From positions 1 through 64,000 of the forward strand of contig JAPLNI010000060.1 of NCBI GenBank assembly GCA_026692865.1: a stretch of 64,000 nt of DNA. The letters run 5' to 3'. The position numbers were made by a program, and so were the translations under genes. This document shows, in pieces, positions 54,458 through 64,000 of the stretch (its first letter is position 1; each line of letters opens with the position of its first letter). The notes below the pieces were generated by a model. It was not told the DNA's origin, did not search any database, and worked only from the letters and a program-made list of their open reading frames with translations. The stretch is from Planctomycetota bacterium. Its GTDB lineage: Bacteria > Planctomycetota > Planctomycetia > Pirellulales > Pirellulaceae.

Positions 54458-57400
54458 TTAGTTTTTCTCGCCCGAATCTTCAGGCTGCCCCAGGATTAAC
54501 AGGGTTGGCGTGTTTCGCCCGAAGTTCTTAGGCAAGTTATAGATAAACTGTCCATCAATAGCTTTTGCGATCCTTGCCGAGGCTTCTGTCAGGTGGGCCG
54601 CCGAATACGAATCAAGACTCGCTCGAGCTTCGACGACACTGTCGATTTGACGCTTCAAATCCCGAAGCTGCATCATTGCAATCGTAGAGATCGGCTTCAT
54701 AGCAGCGTTGCCCGAATCGGTGATGACCAAGTCAATCAACCGTTCCATGTGTTCGCGTTGCAAATTGCGTCGAAGCGAACTAATTCGCGGCTTGCGAGCA
54801 GTCACTTCACCTTCCGGCTTTTTGGACAGCTCGGACCAAATCTCCTTCTGCAGCCCGTCCATCAATTCTGGAAGCACTAAAGCGTCCTTGTCCGATGGGA
54901 TCATCTGCTCGTTGTCTAGCACGCGGCGTAATGTTGTTGGGCTCATCAGTTTCGTGAGAACGCTCGCTTGGATGGCAAGGATTCGATCGTGAATTGGGAA
55001 TGTCGAATCATCCATCACGTTCATTCCGTCGTCCCACCACTTATCGATGGTCAAACGCTGCATCAACTCGGGGGTTAATCCGAAGGCTTCGTCACGAAAC
55101 GCATTTTGGTAAACGAATTCCAGACTCTTGCGCTGAACCTCAACATCAACAGGGACCAACGACTGTCGATTCTGCGGATCTCCCTTTTTGTCACGGTTGA
55201 CAAAAGCTCCACCAATCCAGTTCGCAACCATCTGTAACGAATCCATTTGTTTGACAAGCGTAAGCTCATAGCCTTTACGAGCCTTCGCCCAACTATCTCC
55301 GTCACTTACAAACTTGTCGAGCAATCGTTTGCGATAGGCTTTGATGACCTCTGCCTGATTCTTTCCGTAAGCCAGCGGATCCTTGCTGTAGTCATAACGA
55401 CGAGCAAGCGGGTCTGGTCCGGATGTGTCTTCGTCTGTCGCGTATTGCAACTCAGGTTCGGCAACTCGCTTTAGAATCTCCGGAAGCTTTGCTTCATCAG
55501 GCGTGTACCCATATTCAATCGCCCAGTAGTCGTAAGGTCCGATTCCGATCATGGTCCAATCGCCTTGAACTTCACCGGCTTTGTAGGTCATGTTGATAGG
55601 AAGATAATCCATTACCGAGGAGGCCAGAGGCTTTTTACCTTTGAGCTCCTCTGAATTGATCTGCTCGATCGTGTAAGCCGACGAAGCTTTGAAGTTGTGT
55701 CTTAAACCGAGTGTATGCCCGACTTCGTGAGCGACCAGTTCAGCCAACAGCGGCCCAATGAAAGACTCAGGCATACCGTCGAGCATGTCTTCCTTGGGTG
55801 CGTCTGGCTTCTTTTTCGCATCGGCAGAAGCAGCGGTTTTTTCGTCTTTCTTTTCGTCTTTGCTTTCTTCAGTTTTTTTGTCGTCAGGCTTCTTGTCGTC
55901 AGGCTTTTTTTCTTCAGCAGCCTTTGCATCTGGCTTCGAATCTTTCGGCTCTTCGTTCTTTTTCTCGCCATCTTTCTCTTCGGGCTTGGTTTCCGGTTTC
56001 GTGGCGGGTTCAGCTTCCGCTTCTTCCAGTAGATCCAGGGCCATTCGAGCCATCGCGATATCGAGCTGCTTTCCACGCGCTGCGAGGCACATTCCATTGA
56101 GCTGGCTCACGCGTCCCAGAAGACCATCAAACAATTCGTTACCGATCATTCGTCCATCGACTTTGGTTGCTGGATGCCCGTTCCAAGGGAGGCTCGCGTT
56201 CTTCGAAATCTCCGAAGCCACAAACTGTTGGTTTTCGGGTGCTGCGAATCGGACGCGAGGGTCCCAAGAAGGGTGATCCGAAAGCCAAGCCATCGTTTCT
56301 CCAGACATGCCTTCTGTCGCTACGTCTGGCATCATCTTTTGAAAGTTAAAATTGAAGCTGCGTATCCAACCATCGGTCAAAATAATGTCCGCATCCAAGA
56401 TCTCACCGGTCATCGGGTGTACGCGACTTGGGCCGATCGCAGTTCCTTGGTTGTTGTTGAGCCAACGAATGAAGTTGTACTGCACATCTTCAGGATCCAG
56501 GTCCATAAAGGCTCCGGTGCGAGCGTCCTGGTAGTAGACTTCAATCGCATCAGCAAAGCCCACTTTTTCAAAGGCTTTGTTCCAGTACTCAACCCCTTGT
56601 TTGACCCAACGTCGATACCGAACCGGAGTGGTGTGTTCGATGTAAAAGCGAATTGGTGTAACTGGTGGACTGATCTTCAGACTTGGATCCCGCTTCTCCA
56701 ATCGCCATCGATTAACGTGACGAGTCTTGGTTTTGTCTCGGTCATAAGATCCGAGATCTGTGTAAGAGGTCGCGAAGTATCCGATTCGTTCGTCCGACTT
56801 ACGTGGGCGATAACCATTATCTTCAGGAACTTCGCTGAGCGAGTAGTGCAGTGTCTGCAGCTGGCCTCCTTGCCCGACGACTTCGAAAGCGATCTCAACA
56901 TTTTTGGAGAAGACTTTGGCTTTCACAATCTTGGTCAACAACGGATCGGTGATTCGTGTGCCAGGACCGAAGAACTTGGTCGCTTGGTTTACGAACAATG
57001 CGTCGGCATCCACCAGCGGCCCCCCCCTCGGAACCATGGTAATGATAGGAACGTCGAGTAGAACCGTGTCCGTAAAAAGTCGTTTGACCGATGCCTTCGA
57101 CTCGGGTTCTCCGTTAGATCGCGTTTCAACGTTCGGAAGAATCAACGCGAGTCGCTTGTTGTACATACGCCAGTAGACGTAATAATCGCCCGACTGAAGC
57201 CCAGCAAACTCATTGCCGCTGCTGATCGTAAGCGCGACAAAATATCGCTTGTTGGCGAAGTCTTTCGGAAGTTCCAGATACATTTGCGAGTCTTTCTCTC
57301 GAGTCCAAATGTTTCCGAGTGTTTGCCCATCAGGCGACTTCGACTCCGACTTCACAAATCCTTCGGTCACCTTTTCAATTGGCGGAAACTCAGGTTCGTC

Positions 57401-57523
57401 GGCCGCTTGAACGACCGGAACTGGGCACGAGATTAAGAAAGTCAACGCGCAGATTGCTGCAAAACAGCGGTATGAAAAAGCCACGAAACAATATCCGGTA
57501 GGTAAGAAACGACTATTCGACAT
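54458..57523 (-). CDS. Exported zinc metalloprotease (DUF5117/DUF5118-type), 1021 aa
   Basis: From ATG 57521-57523; an N-terminal signal with YCFVAFSYRCFAAICALTFL and ISCPVPVVQA. The catalytic motif HEVGHTLGLRH (metzincin-like HExxHxxGxxH) lies mid-protein, preceded by an unusually long Lys/Glu/Asp/Pro-rich insertion (about 85 residues, with EEKKPDDKKPDDKK) that separates it from the upstream half (WRMYNKRLALILPNVETRSN). C-terminal part has RYDYSKDPLAYGKNQ and DNEQMIPSDKDALVLPEL segments. Family members are large secreted metalloproteases. The role may be peptide or protein degradation outside the cell. Single gene. Confidence 0.88.
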   Translation of the reverse strand: MSNSRFLPTGYCFVAFSYRCFAAICALTFLISCPVPVVQAADEPEFPPIEKVTEGFVKSESKSPDGQTLGNIWTREKDSQMYLELPKDFANKRYFVALTISSGNEFAGLQSGDYYVYWRMYNKRLALILPNVETRSNGEPESKASVKRLFTDTVLLDVPIITMVPRGGPLVDADALFVNQATKFFGPGTRITDPLLTKIVKAKVFSKNVEIAFEVVGQGGQLQTLHYSLSEVPEDNGYRPRKSDERIGYFATSYTDLGSYDRDKTKTRHVNRWRLEKRDPSLKISPPVTPIRFYIEHTTPVRYRRWVKQGVEYWNKAFEKVGFADAIEVYYQDARTGAFMDLDPEDVQYNFIRWLNNNQGTAIGPSRVHPMTGEILDADIILTDGWIRSFNFNFQKMMPDVATEGMSGETMAWLSDHPSWDPRVRFAAPENQQFVASEISKNASLPWNGHPATKVDGRMIGNELFDGLLGRVSQLNGMCLAARGKQLDIAMARMALDLLEEAEAEPATKPETKPEEKDGEKKNEEPKDSKPDAKAAEEKKPDDKKPDDKKTEESKDEKKDEKTAASADAKKKPDAPKEDMLDGMPESFIGPLLAELVAHEVGHTLGLRHNFKASSAYTIEQINSEELKGKKPLASSVMDYLPINMTYKAGEVQGDWTMIGIGPYDYWAIEYGYTPDEAKLPEILKRVAEPELQYATDEDTSGPDPLARRYDYSKDPLAYGKNQAEVIKAYRKRLLDKFVSDGDSWAKARKGYELTLVKQMDSLQMVANWIGGAFVNRDKKGDPQNRQSLVPVDVEVQRKSLEFVYQNAFRDEAFGLTPELMQRLTIDKWWDDGMNVMDDSTFPIHDRILAIQASVLTKLMSPTTLRRVLDNEQMIPSDKDALVLPELMDGLQKEIWSELSKKPEGEVTARKPRISSLRRNLQREHMERLIDLVITDSGNAAMKPISTIAMMQLRDLKRQIDSVVEARASLDSYSAAHLTEASARIAKAIDGQFIYNLPKNFGRNTPTLLILGQPEDSGEKN

Positions 57524-58383
57524 AGGTAGAAACCTTCGCAATAAACCGACTTGGGCGGAATCTCCGGTCCTCTAGACTACCACAGAGTAGCTCCTGAGAC
57601 CTGTTTCCCTTACAACTTGAGAAAATTTCCCGCAACTGACGCGGTCCTCCTAAAGTATTCAATTGTCGCAACCGTCACAATCGGGCAAGATTCACGAATT
57701 CTAGCATCCCCGACCAACGCGTCGTGCGTTCTTTCCGACCACTTTAAGTTGGCCGGCATTAGGATGAATCGCTTTTTGGAAGCCTCCGGTTAATGAAACA
57801 AAACAGAAACCGAAAGCTAGCGAGAGCGTCCGGTTTAGAAATGCAATATTTCTGCATTTTCGTACTCGCGCTCAGGCTTAAGCCGGTACTCCTGCTCGAT
57901 CCGGATTGCAGTCGATTCGCGTATGAACTATCGAAAACATTAAGCGGGACGCGACCCTAGCCACAGGCACTCACTTTCCGAACATTCAGTTACGAATACC
58001 AAACAACAAAGTCGAAGCTAGATCGCCTCTAAAATTTGGTGATCCCACTTGGAACTTCTTAAAGTCTGCACAGATTGTTGCTTATGTCGCGCTTTCGTGA
58101 GCGAATCCGCACGCGCGAATTTCTCGCGAGGGTGCATTCTCGCAAAATCCTCTATATCAGTCTATCTAAAGACTTACTGTGAACTTCGATTATTAATCCC
58201 CACGAAACCGCGAACTGACCGGGGTGATAACGACTCTTGAACATAGTTTGGATGACTTCGAACGCCTGACCGTTGCCAATTATGGCACATCGATTGCGTA
58301 TTAATCACATCAAGATTCAGCTCGTTTCATCCATGAAACACAAGCGTCCGTATCAACCCTCCCTGACTTCGAAAGCAGAAATC
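57524..58383. other. Long intergenic region (860 bp), no gene seen
   Basis: Divergent flank between the metalloprotease and the cytochrome-like gene. Only small structure: AAATGCA-ATATTTC-TGCATTT (57839-57859). Short frames here (57551-57793 and 58049-58240) have no protein character. May carry RNA or promoter elements not recognised. Confidence 0.35.
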
Positions 58384-58833
58384 ATGCGACTACCGCTAGC
58401 ACTTTGTGGAATTGGATTTGTATTCTCTTTCGCGACCAGTAACGTCTTTTCGCAGGACGAATTAGTAAAGCCCAGCGTGAAGGAACAATCCACTAGCCAA
58501 GCGATCCCGCAAGTCTCCGTACAAAAGCCGATAAGTTACTGGATGGAAGCGAAACTGGGATATTCCAAAGCAATTTTGGAAGACTTAACCAAGGGCGACT
58601 TTGAAAAGCTTGCCGACGAAGCACAGCAAATGAGGTTGATCGGCAAGATGGAAGGTTTCGTGCGACGCAAAAACGAGTCCTATCGAAATCAACTTAGTGC
58701 CTTCGACATCGCCAACCAAGAGTTGATTCGCCAAGCCAAACTCGGGAGCGCCGAAGGAGCAGCACTTGCCTTCAACCAACTAACAACCAGTTGCGTGTCG
58801 TGTCACGTACTACTTCGAGCCGGCGTCGAATAA
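58384..58833 (+). CDS. Exported cytochrome-c-like small protein (C-terminal CxxCH)
   Basis: From ATG 58384, 149 residues: signal LPLALCGIGFVFSFATSNVF then SQ, then a four-helix-like helical domain (YWMEAKLGYSKAILEDLTKG, AFDIANQELIRQAKLGSAEG) ending in CVSCHVLL (one haem c motif) close to the C-terminus. Similar to cytochrome c'-like or planctomycete small cytochrome families. Electron transfer in the periplasm. The open frame reaches 58273 (37 more residues) but those do not form a signal peptide. Single gene. Confidence 0.8.
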   Translation: MRLPLALCGIGFVFSFATSNVFSQDELVKPSVKEQSTSQAIPQVSVQKPISYWMEAKLGYSKAILEDLTKGDFEKLADEAQQMRLIGKMEGFVRRKNESYRNQLSAFDIANQELIRQAKLGSAEGAALAFNQLTTSCVSCHVLLRAGVE

Positions 58834-58899
58834 CCCAGTCTGGCGAAGATAATTGCAAAAAAAGTAAACGTCGCTGAGGGAGCTACCCGCCCCTTGGTA

Positions 58900-59760
58900 T
58901 TACTTGGATTTCTTTTTTGCAATAAGAACAGAGCAGGGGGCGTGATGCAAAACATATCGCGAAACGCTCCCTAAAAAGAAGTGCACGATAGCCGATCGCC
59001 CTTTATCTCCCAGAACAACAAGATCGACGGGATGGCTTGTCAAATATTCTGACAGCGAGTCTCCAACGTGAGCCCCCTCAAGCACGACTTTCTCGATGTT
59101 GCTCGAAACGCCGTCTAATCGTACTTCCAAACGCCCTAATGCCTCCGATGTCGCACGAGCAACATATGCACCGCTCTCAGAGTCAGGAGCGAGCAAGAAT
59201 AAGTCTTCAACTACTGACAAAAGCTGTAGCTTCGATTGCTTCGGCAGCCCTAAAGATTCGATTGCCATGACAATCTGGCCTTCAATGCCGGAGCCATCAG
59301 TAGCGATAGCCACCACGGGATTCTCCGGGGGTAGCTTCGTAGTGTTACGCACAACCAGAACAGAACATGGAGTATGATTAACGACAGCTTCAGTCGTACT
59401 GCCTATTAACAGACGCGTTAACTGGCTGCCTCCTTGAGCCCCCATCACTACCAAATCCGACTGCGACTCTTTTGCATAGCGTGTGATCTCATCGGCGGAC
59501 TGTCCCATACGGACGACTTCAGCCGCATCAATGTTGGCTTCTTTTAGTATCGCAACAGCCCTCTGAAACCACTCAGAAGCTCGCGTTCGCGCCAGTCGCA
59601 TCAGCCCTTCATAAACATCATCAGGCATCACTCCAAAGGCAGGAGTAGTCGCCACCGTGATCACCTCACAAGTTGCATTGTGAGCGATGGGCATTCGGGA
59701 AAACCAACGGATCGATTGCTCAGCCGATTCGGAGCCATCTGTTGCAAAGAGAACCTTCAT
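58900..59760 (-). CDS. Tandem universal stress protein (two Usp domains)
   Basis: A 286-residue UspA-type protein with two repeats: N-terminal MKVLFATDGSESAEQSIRWF to HTPCSVLVVRN (1-~140) and C-terminal VAIATDGSGIEGQIVMAIES to HHAPCSVLIAKKK. ATP-binding loops: GAQGGSQLTRLLIGSTTEAV (first) and GDKGRSAIVHFFLGSVSRYV (second); the second fits G-2x-G-9x-G(S/T). Cytoplasmic. Single gene. The upstream gap to the FAD enzyme is about 280 bp with nothing seen. Confidence 0.92.
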   Translation of the reverse strand: MKVLFATDGSESAEQSIRWFSRMPIAHNATCEVITVATTPAFGVMPDDVYEGLMRLARTRASEWFQRAVAILKEANIDAAEVVRMGQSADEITRYAKESQSDLVVMGAQGGSQLTRLLIGSTTEAVVNHTPCSVLVVRNTTKLPPENPVVAIATDGSGIEGQIVMAIESLGLPKQSKLQLLSVVEDLFLLAPDSESGAYVARATSEALGRLEVRLDGVSSNIEKVVLEGAHVGDSLSEYLTSHPVDLVVLGDKGRSAIVHFFLGSVSRYVLHHAPCSVLIAKKKSK

Positions 59761-60041
59761 TTTCAGTCTTACTCGATTTAAAACGACACTTTTCGCAGAT
59801 CGTCGTGATCTACAAAGTCAGATTGAAACTTTTGCGACGAACTTACTTGATGACTTGAGCCAGATGCGCTAGCCGATCGCCGACAAACTGAACGAACAAA
59901 AATTGGCTAGCATCTCGGTCCAAACCCGCCATTCCCTTTAACGATAGTGGAATCTCTTGCAAACTTAAAGTACGGGGACATGCGTCAAATTGATAAAGAG
60001 CTCAGCCACTATCACCTTGAATTCTTTTGTTTGCCTCAGCG

Positions 60042-62912
60042 TCAACGACTGCATTCGTCTAGCAGGTGAAAGATCGATGCCCAAGTTGTTGCAGACGAGG
60101 CTGCGAGGCCGATGGCACAACTCCTAGCAGACGTAAACCCGACATCGCAGCTCGCCTCCTGCATCGTCTTTGCAACTGTCGCCGTGGAAGCATTAGCGAG
60201 TTCCGGGACCGCGAAGCCTCTATCTCCCCCCATCCCGCAACACTTCCCTTCGTGAGGATAGATAACATTCGTTGAACAAGCGTCCCCGATTCGCTTTAAC
60301 TTTTCTTCCCAGCTCGAGTGCGACTGCTTCGACTTCTTTTGATTAGCACAAATCGAGTGGAGTGCGATCACCGATAATGATTTGCGAACAGTCAACTTCG
60401 GTAGTAATACATCGGCCGCAAAATCAATTGAATCAAGGATCTGAAGCTTCAAAAGCTTCGAACGATCTTCAGTAGAGAGCCCTGGAAGACCTTCAAGGAT
60501 AAACGCAGAGCAGGAACCTAGATCCATAACCAATGGGAGTCTGCCAGCGTCGCTCCAAGCCCACGCCCGTTGGATGAATTCCGATTGTTTTTGAACAGCC
60601 GCATCGCGATAGCCTTTCGACGAAAACGCTTGACCGCAGCAACTACCAAGTACATTTTTGGGCAAACAAATCCTTACATTTGCTCGATTACAAACACGCA
60701 ACAGCGCATCGCCCGTTCCCCCCATCATGCGACTCATACATGCAGGTACGTAGACGTAATCTGCTTGATCCAACGAGACAAACGCAGTTGGCATGGTCGA
60801 TGTCGATAACGACTCTCGCCACTGCGGAAATTCGGGAATGACTCGACCGAGAAGGCGAGTAAAAAAAGCTGTCCCGCGACTAAATGTTATCGAATTGAAA
60901 AGCATTCCCGCTCGGATCGCCAGTTTGACTCCAATCTCAGCGACTCCAAAATGGCGAGCTAACCAAGCGGCGAGCCAACGATCCAACTTGCCTGTTTTTT
61001 GCTGACGTAACTCTTTCACCAGCTCGCCCGTGTTGATGTTCACCGGGCAGTCGATCGAACACAACCCATCGGTCGCACAAGTAGCCAAACCTTGAAAAGA
61101 ATAATCGCGTTGAATTTCTCTTGCCGCTTGCAAATCACTCTCCGGTGCATCTTTTTGTTGCAAGCGTTTAAGCGAGCGCCGAAGAACAATTCGCTGCCTA
61201 GGGGTCAACGTAAAATCACGACTTGGGCACCTCGGTTCACATGCACCACACTCGATACAACTGTCAACGACATCCTCGACAACCGGAAGCGATTTCAAAT
61301 CTTGAAGATGCAAACTCGAGCGTTTGGTAAGGATAACATCAGGGTTCAGAATCCCATTGGGATCAATTAAATCCTTGAGTTCTCGCATTATTTCGAGTGC
61401 TTCCGTCCCCCATTCTGTCTCCACAAACGGAGCCATATTCCGCCCCGTCCCATGCTCGGCTTTCAATGCTCCGTTGTAACGATTAACCACCAAGTCAACC
61501 ATGTCATCTATAAACCTTGCATACTTTTCTACATCGCGATTCCCGTCGAGCTTCTGCGTGATCACGAAATGGAGATTCCCGTCCTTGGCATGCCCAAAGA
61601 TGATTCCGTTTGCATAGTCATGCTTACGAAATAGAGACTGCAGGTCCAATATGGCTGGTCCAAGCGATCCAAGGGGGACAGCGATGTCTTCGAGAATGGC
61701 GGCTTCACCCCGTGAGCGCACTGCAGCTACTGCAGGATACATTCCTTTCCGTAGCTTCCACAACTTCGCTTGAACCTTCGAATCGCGAGTAAACTGAATT
61801 TCGCAAAGTGAACTCAACTCCGGTGCAACGCTTTGTATAAATGCATTAACATTCTCAGATAGCGTCGCGTCGTCCTCGGCATGAAACTCGAACAATATCG
61901 CCATCAGGCTTGCTTGCTCATCCAGAAGCCACGACAACTCCTCAGGCACACCGTCCAGGTTTCGAATCGAATCCAACGATGCCCTGTCCATCAGTTCAAT
62001 CGCTGCACAACCTGCCGAGACCAGCTTGGGAATACTGTCACACGCAGACAGGACATCTGCGAAGTAAATGAGTGCAGTCGCTTTGTGAGGAAGGTCCGGT
62101 ACAGTTTTTAAAACGGCTTGCGAAATAAACGCAAGAGTCCCTTCGGCACCGACCAGCAGGTGGGCAAGGATGTCTAGCGGGCGTTGGTAGTCAACAAAAG
62201 CATTGAGTGAATATCCAACTGTATTCTTTTGCTGATACTTGAAACGAATTTTTTCCAGCAGCTTTGGTGATTGGGGTATTCGATCTCTCAGAGCCGCTAA
62301 ACCGCGAGCGATCCTTTGTTGATCCACTTCAAAGCGATCAGCGGCGTCGGACTCGGCAGTGTCCCAAACCGATCCATCAGGAAGAATAAACCGAACCGAC
62401 TGCATAGTATGATACGCATTTAGCTTCACCCCACAGCACATGCCACTTGAATTGTTTGAAAGGATTCCGCCCATCATCGCCGACATGATCGATGACGGAT
62501 CAGGGCCTATCTTGCGACCGTACGCTTTCAAGTGAGCGTTTACGAGCCCTCCAATTGCACCTGGCTGAACGATTACCGCAGCGCCGGAGCTCACTGGTTT
62601 TATTTCTCGCCAGTAGCGACCAATATCAACCAACCAACCGTCGGTAACCGATTGCCCCGAAAGACTGGTCCCGCCCGCACGAAAAACAACAGGTACATGA
62701 AATTCCGAGGCAATTCGAAAGACGTCCTGAATTTCTCGTTCGCACTGCGGCTGGATAATGGCTTGGGGAATTAGCAGATACGGGCCTGCATCGTTTGCAA
62801 ACGCGTACCGACTAATCGCGGAGTTTAGAATTCGCTCGCTACCTAGAACGCTTTGCAGAGCATTCAATGCATCCAAAAGCGTCAACAGGGAAGCGTCTTT
62901 CGAGATGTCCAT
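60042..62912 (-). CDS. FAD-linked oxidase fused to Fe-S and CCG domains (D-lactate/glycolate dehydrogenase-like)
   Basis: A 956-residue enzyme from ATG 62910-62912. FAD-binding PCMH domain (FRAGGTSLSGQSVTDGWLVD, then MMGGILSNNSSGMCCGV) and FAD-oxidase C domain are followed by ferredoxin-type Cys motifs (CIECGACEPRCPS and CATDGLCSIDCPV) and two CCG motifs (CCGQAF, CCGMGGDRGF). This fuses GlcD-like and GlcF-like parts. Expected to oxidise D-2-hydroxyacids (lactate or glycolate) and pass electrons to quinones, near the inner membrane. Starts 5 nt after mntR's stop; the two are one operon. Confidence 0.92.
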   Translation of the reverse strand: MDISKDASLLTLLDALNALQSVLGSERILNSAISRYAFANDAGPYLLIPQAIIQPQCEREIQDVFRIASEFHVPVVFRAGGTSLSGQSVTDGWLVDIGRYWREIKPVSSGAAVIVQPGAIGGLVNAHLKAYGRKIGPDPSSIMSAMMGGILSNNSSGMCCGVKLNAYHTMQSVRFILPDGSVWDTAESDAADRFEVDQQRIARGLAALRDRIPQSPKLLEKIRFKYQQKNTVGYSLNAFVDYQRPLDILAHLLVGAEGTLAFISQAVLKTVPDLPHKATALIYFADVLSACDSIPKLVSAGCAAIELMDRASLDSIRNLDGVPEELSWLLDEQASLMAILFEFHAEDDATLSENVNAFIQSVAPELSSLCEIQFTRDSKVQAKLWKLRKGMYPAVAAVRSRGEAAILEDIAVPLGSLGPAILDLQSLFRKHDYANGIIFGHAKDGNLHFVITQKLDGNRDVEKYARFIDDMVDLVVNRYNGALKAEHGTGRNMAPFVETEWGTEALEIMRELKDLIDPNGILNPDVILTKRSSLHLQDLKSLPVVEDVVDSCIECGACEPRCPSRDFTLTPRQRIVLRRSLKRLQQKDAPESDLQAAREIQRDYSFQGLATCATDGLCSIDCPVNINTGELVKELRQQKTGKLDRWLAAWLARHFGVAEIGVKLAIRAGMLFNSITFSRGTAFFTRLLGRVIPEFPQWRESLSTSTMPTAFVSLDQADYVYVPACMSRMMGGTGDALLRVCNRANVRICLPKNVLGSCCGQAFSSKGYRDAAVQKQSEFIQRAWAWSDAGRLPLVMDLGSCSAFILEGLPGLSTEDRSKLLKLQILDSIDFAADVLLPKLTVRKSLSVIALHSICANQKKSKQSHSSWEEKLKRIGDACSTNVIYPHEGKCCGMGGDRGFAVPELANASTATVAKTMQEASCDVGFTSARSCAIGLAASSATTWASIFHLLDECSR

Positions 62913-62917
62913 AAAAG

Positions 62918-63478
62918 CTAAGCTTTCGAGGCAAGGAATTTCTTGATGCAACGAACGGTTTCGTTGCTCACGTGATGCTCAATCCCCTCGGCATCGATTT
63001 GGGCAATACCAGGGGTTACCCCTAAAGCGATCAAAAAATCGAGTACCAGCTGATGCCTTTGACGAGCAACTTTGGCCATTGCGACCCCTTGCTCCGACAA
63101 TCGAACCGGCGAATAGGGCTTGGTTTCAACCAGCCCTTCGCGGGAAAGTCGTGTAAGTATTTTGCTGGCCGTTACGTGAGATACGCCAAAATGGGCCGAC
63201 AGATCCTTGAGGCGACACTCTGTGCCATTGGCTTCGATCGAGGCGATTGCTTCAACGTAATCCTCTGCCGTTTCCGATGCATGATCGCGGCGTGTTCGTA
63301 AATGCTGATTTGTTATTACACATTTCGATTTCGAGCTTTTTTCTTGAATATTCTTGATAGGCGATCGCAATGATTGAGCGATGGCTCCAGGCTTGTCAAG
63401 CAAATCGCCTACTGAATGCTTGTCGATAATCCTACATTTTTTTAGCACACACACACCTAGAAGGGGGACAGCAAACAA
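62918..63478 (-). CDS. mntR: MntR/DtxR-family metal-dependent repressor
   Basis: A DtxR-family regulator; the conserved portion starts at DHASETAEDYVEAIASIEAN. A winged HTH follows (LKDLSAHFGVSHVTASKILT, RLSREGLVETKPYSP) and the dimer/metal domain has RQRHQLVLDFLIALGV and DAEGIEHHVS, including the Glu/His metal ligands of MntR. Frame opens at TTG 63478; GTG 63454 or 63448 could also start it, and the first 60 residues are not family-like. Mn(II)- or Fe(II)-dependent repression is expected. It sits just upstream (5 nt) of the FAD/Fe-S enzyme. Confidence 0.85.
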   Translation of the reverse strand: MFAVPLLGVCVLKKCRIIDKHSVGDLLDKPGAIAQSLRSPIKNIQEKSSKSKCVITNQHLRTRRDHASETAEDYVEAIASIEANGTECRLKDLSAHFGVSHVTASKILTRLSREGLVETKPYSPVRLSEQGVAMAKVARQRHQLVLDFLIALGVTPGIAQIDAEGIEHHVSNETVRCIKKFLASKA

Positions 63479-64000
63479 AGAGTTTATAAAGCAAAACCTT
63501 GACTAACGCTTCACACCAGTTTAACACACGCATGAAAAACAAATCAGACGTATGCCACCGCGCATTTGCGGCAGTAAAAATCCAAAATTACTCCCAGACT
63601 AACCCCCCAGAAACTCGTTGAACTGACGTGCAAAGGTAGGAAACAATCCCTTAGAGCAATTATTGCCCTTGAAACCAGCGTGAGAGCGCGAAATTAGTTA
63701 AGACCATTTTTCGGAGTGCACGAACCATCTTGTTGAGGGGAAGAGTTTGTGGATCGTATCAGTTCGCCGGGATTGAGATGAATCATCGAGGGCGGGCGTG
63801 AAAAACGTCGAAACCCTAACTTCACGAAAGCAGTCTTGGAGAATCGTCGCCAAAGACCATTAACGTAACCGCTTTCCCCGAAAGCACTTACAGAAAAGTG
63901 AAGAATTCCGACAAACAGCCATTGCGGTAGAGTCAGAAATCTGGATGATTCTCGCTCCCTTGACCGGGAGACGCGATGTGAGTCGCAGAGACCGGCTGAG
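63479..64000. other. Terminal intergenic region, no gene seen
   Basis: Upstream of mntR to the window edge. GCTTTC-CCC-GAAAGC near 63870-63885 and a GCGA...TCGC pair near 63973-63989 hint at structure, but no RNA family is recognised. Confidence 0.3.

Noticed and set aside
56174-57061. 295-codon plus-strand open frame
   Set aside because: Fully antisense to the metalloprotease coding frame, with no protein-like composition or ribosome site; a shadow of the real gene.
63860-64000. Possible structured RNA
   Set aside because: Short stem pairs only; no match by eye to RNase P, tmRNA, SRP or 6S signatures.

Overview
The window looks like a chromosomal segment of a planctomycete, most likely of the Pirellulales. 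Evidence: a secreted sulfatase, a TIGR03009-type secreted protein, a Ser/Thr kinase fused to an Hsp70-like module, a thioredoxin/CxxCH/PDZ protein, a very long LptC/LptA-like envelope protein, a DUF5117-type metalloprotease, frequent TTG/GTG starts, moderate GC and several families of dispersed intergenic palindromes. This is inferred from gene content; no marker rRNA is present.

Layout. 1-3.2 kb: the 3' end of a tRNA-Arg(ACG) followed by a decayed integrated element (N-terminal integrase piece, C-terminal integrase piece with its catalytic Tyr replaced by Asp, a broken small ORF, a ParB-like scrap). 3.2-8.1 kb: YbgC-type thioesterase, exported alpha/beta hydrolase plus sulfatase pair, exported class-C beta-lactamase-like serine hydrolase. 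8.1-9.5 kb: a response-regulator scrap, a zinc-ribbon Nudix hydrolase and divergent nrdR. 9.8-18.5 kb: secreted EEP nuclease/phosphatase, kinase-Hsp70 fusion, YgfZ-like protein, Trx-CxxCH-PDZ protein, secreted DUF6263-like protein, DUF4328-like membrane protein with an upstream in-frame stop. 18.6-31.3 kb: phosphohexomutase, MFS transporter, M13 peptidase, TIGR03009 protein, LptC/LptA-like giant, ROK sugar kinase. 31.5-39.3 kb: a small lipoprotein with its own promoter and terminator, an RND/MMPL transporter, feoA-feoB, a GT4 glycosyltransferase. 39.5-43.4 kb: RluA-type pseudouridine synthase, a hypothetical protein, pdxH, a two-PDZ protein. 43.4-50.6 kb: GNAT acetyltransferase, dnaA, membrane-anchored DUF900 hydrolase, gamma-carbonic anhydrase, pyrF. 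50.8-63.5 kb: clpC, TPR membrane protein, large metzincin-like protease, cytochrome-c-like small protein, tandem Usp, then mntR and an FAD/Fe-S oxidoreductase in one operon.

Most genes are single or in pairs. Clear functional groupings are feoAB (ferrous iron uptake), mntR with the FAD/Fe-S oxidase (5-nt spacing), hydrolase with sulfatase (26-nt spacing, likely degradation of sulfated glycans), and dnaA with a single good DnaA box upstream. The points most worth a second look are the kinase with a full-length but apparently ATPase-dead Hsp70-like module, the stop codon splitting the DUF4328 gene, the LptC/LptA-like giant, the tRNA-linked island remnant with a dead recombinase, and at least five families of palindromic intergenic repeats. 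No CRISPR array, intact transposon or rRNA was seen.
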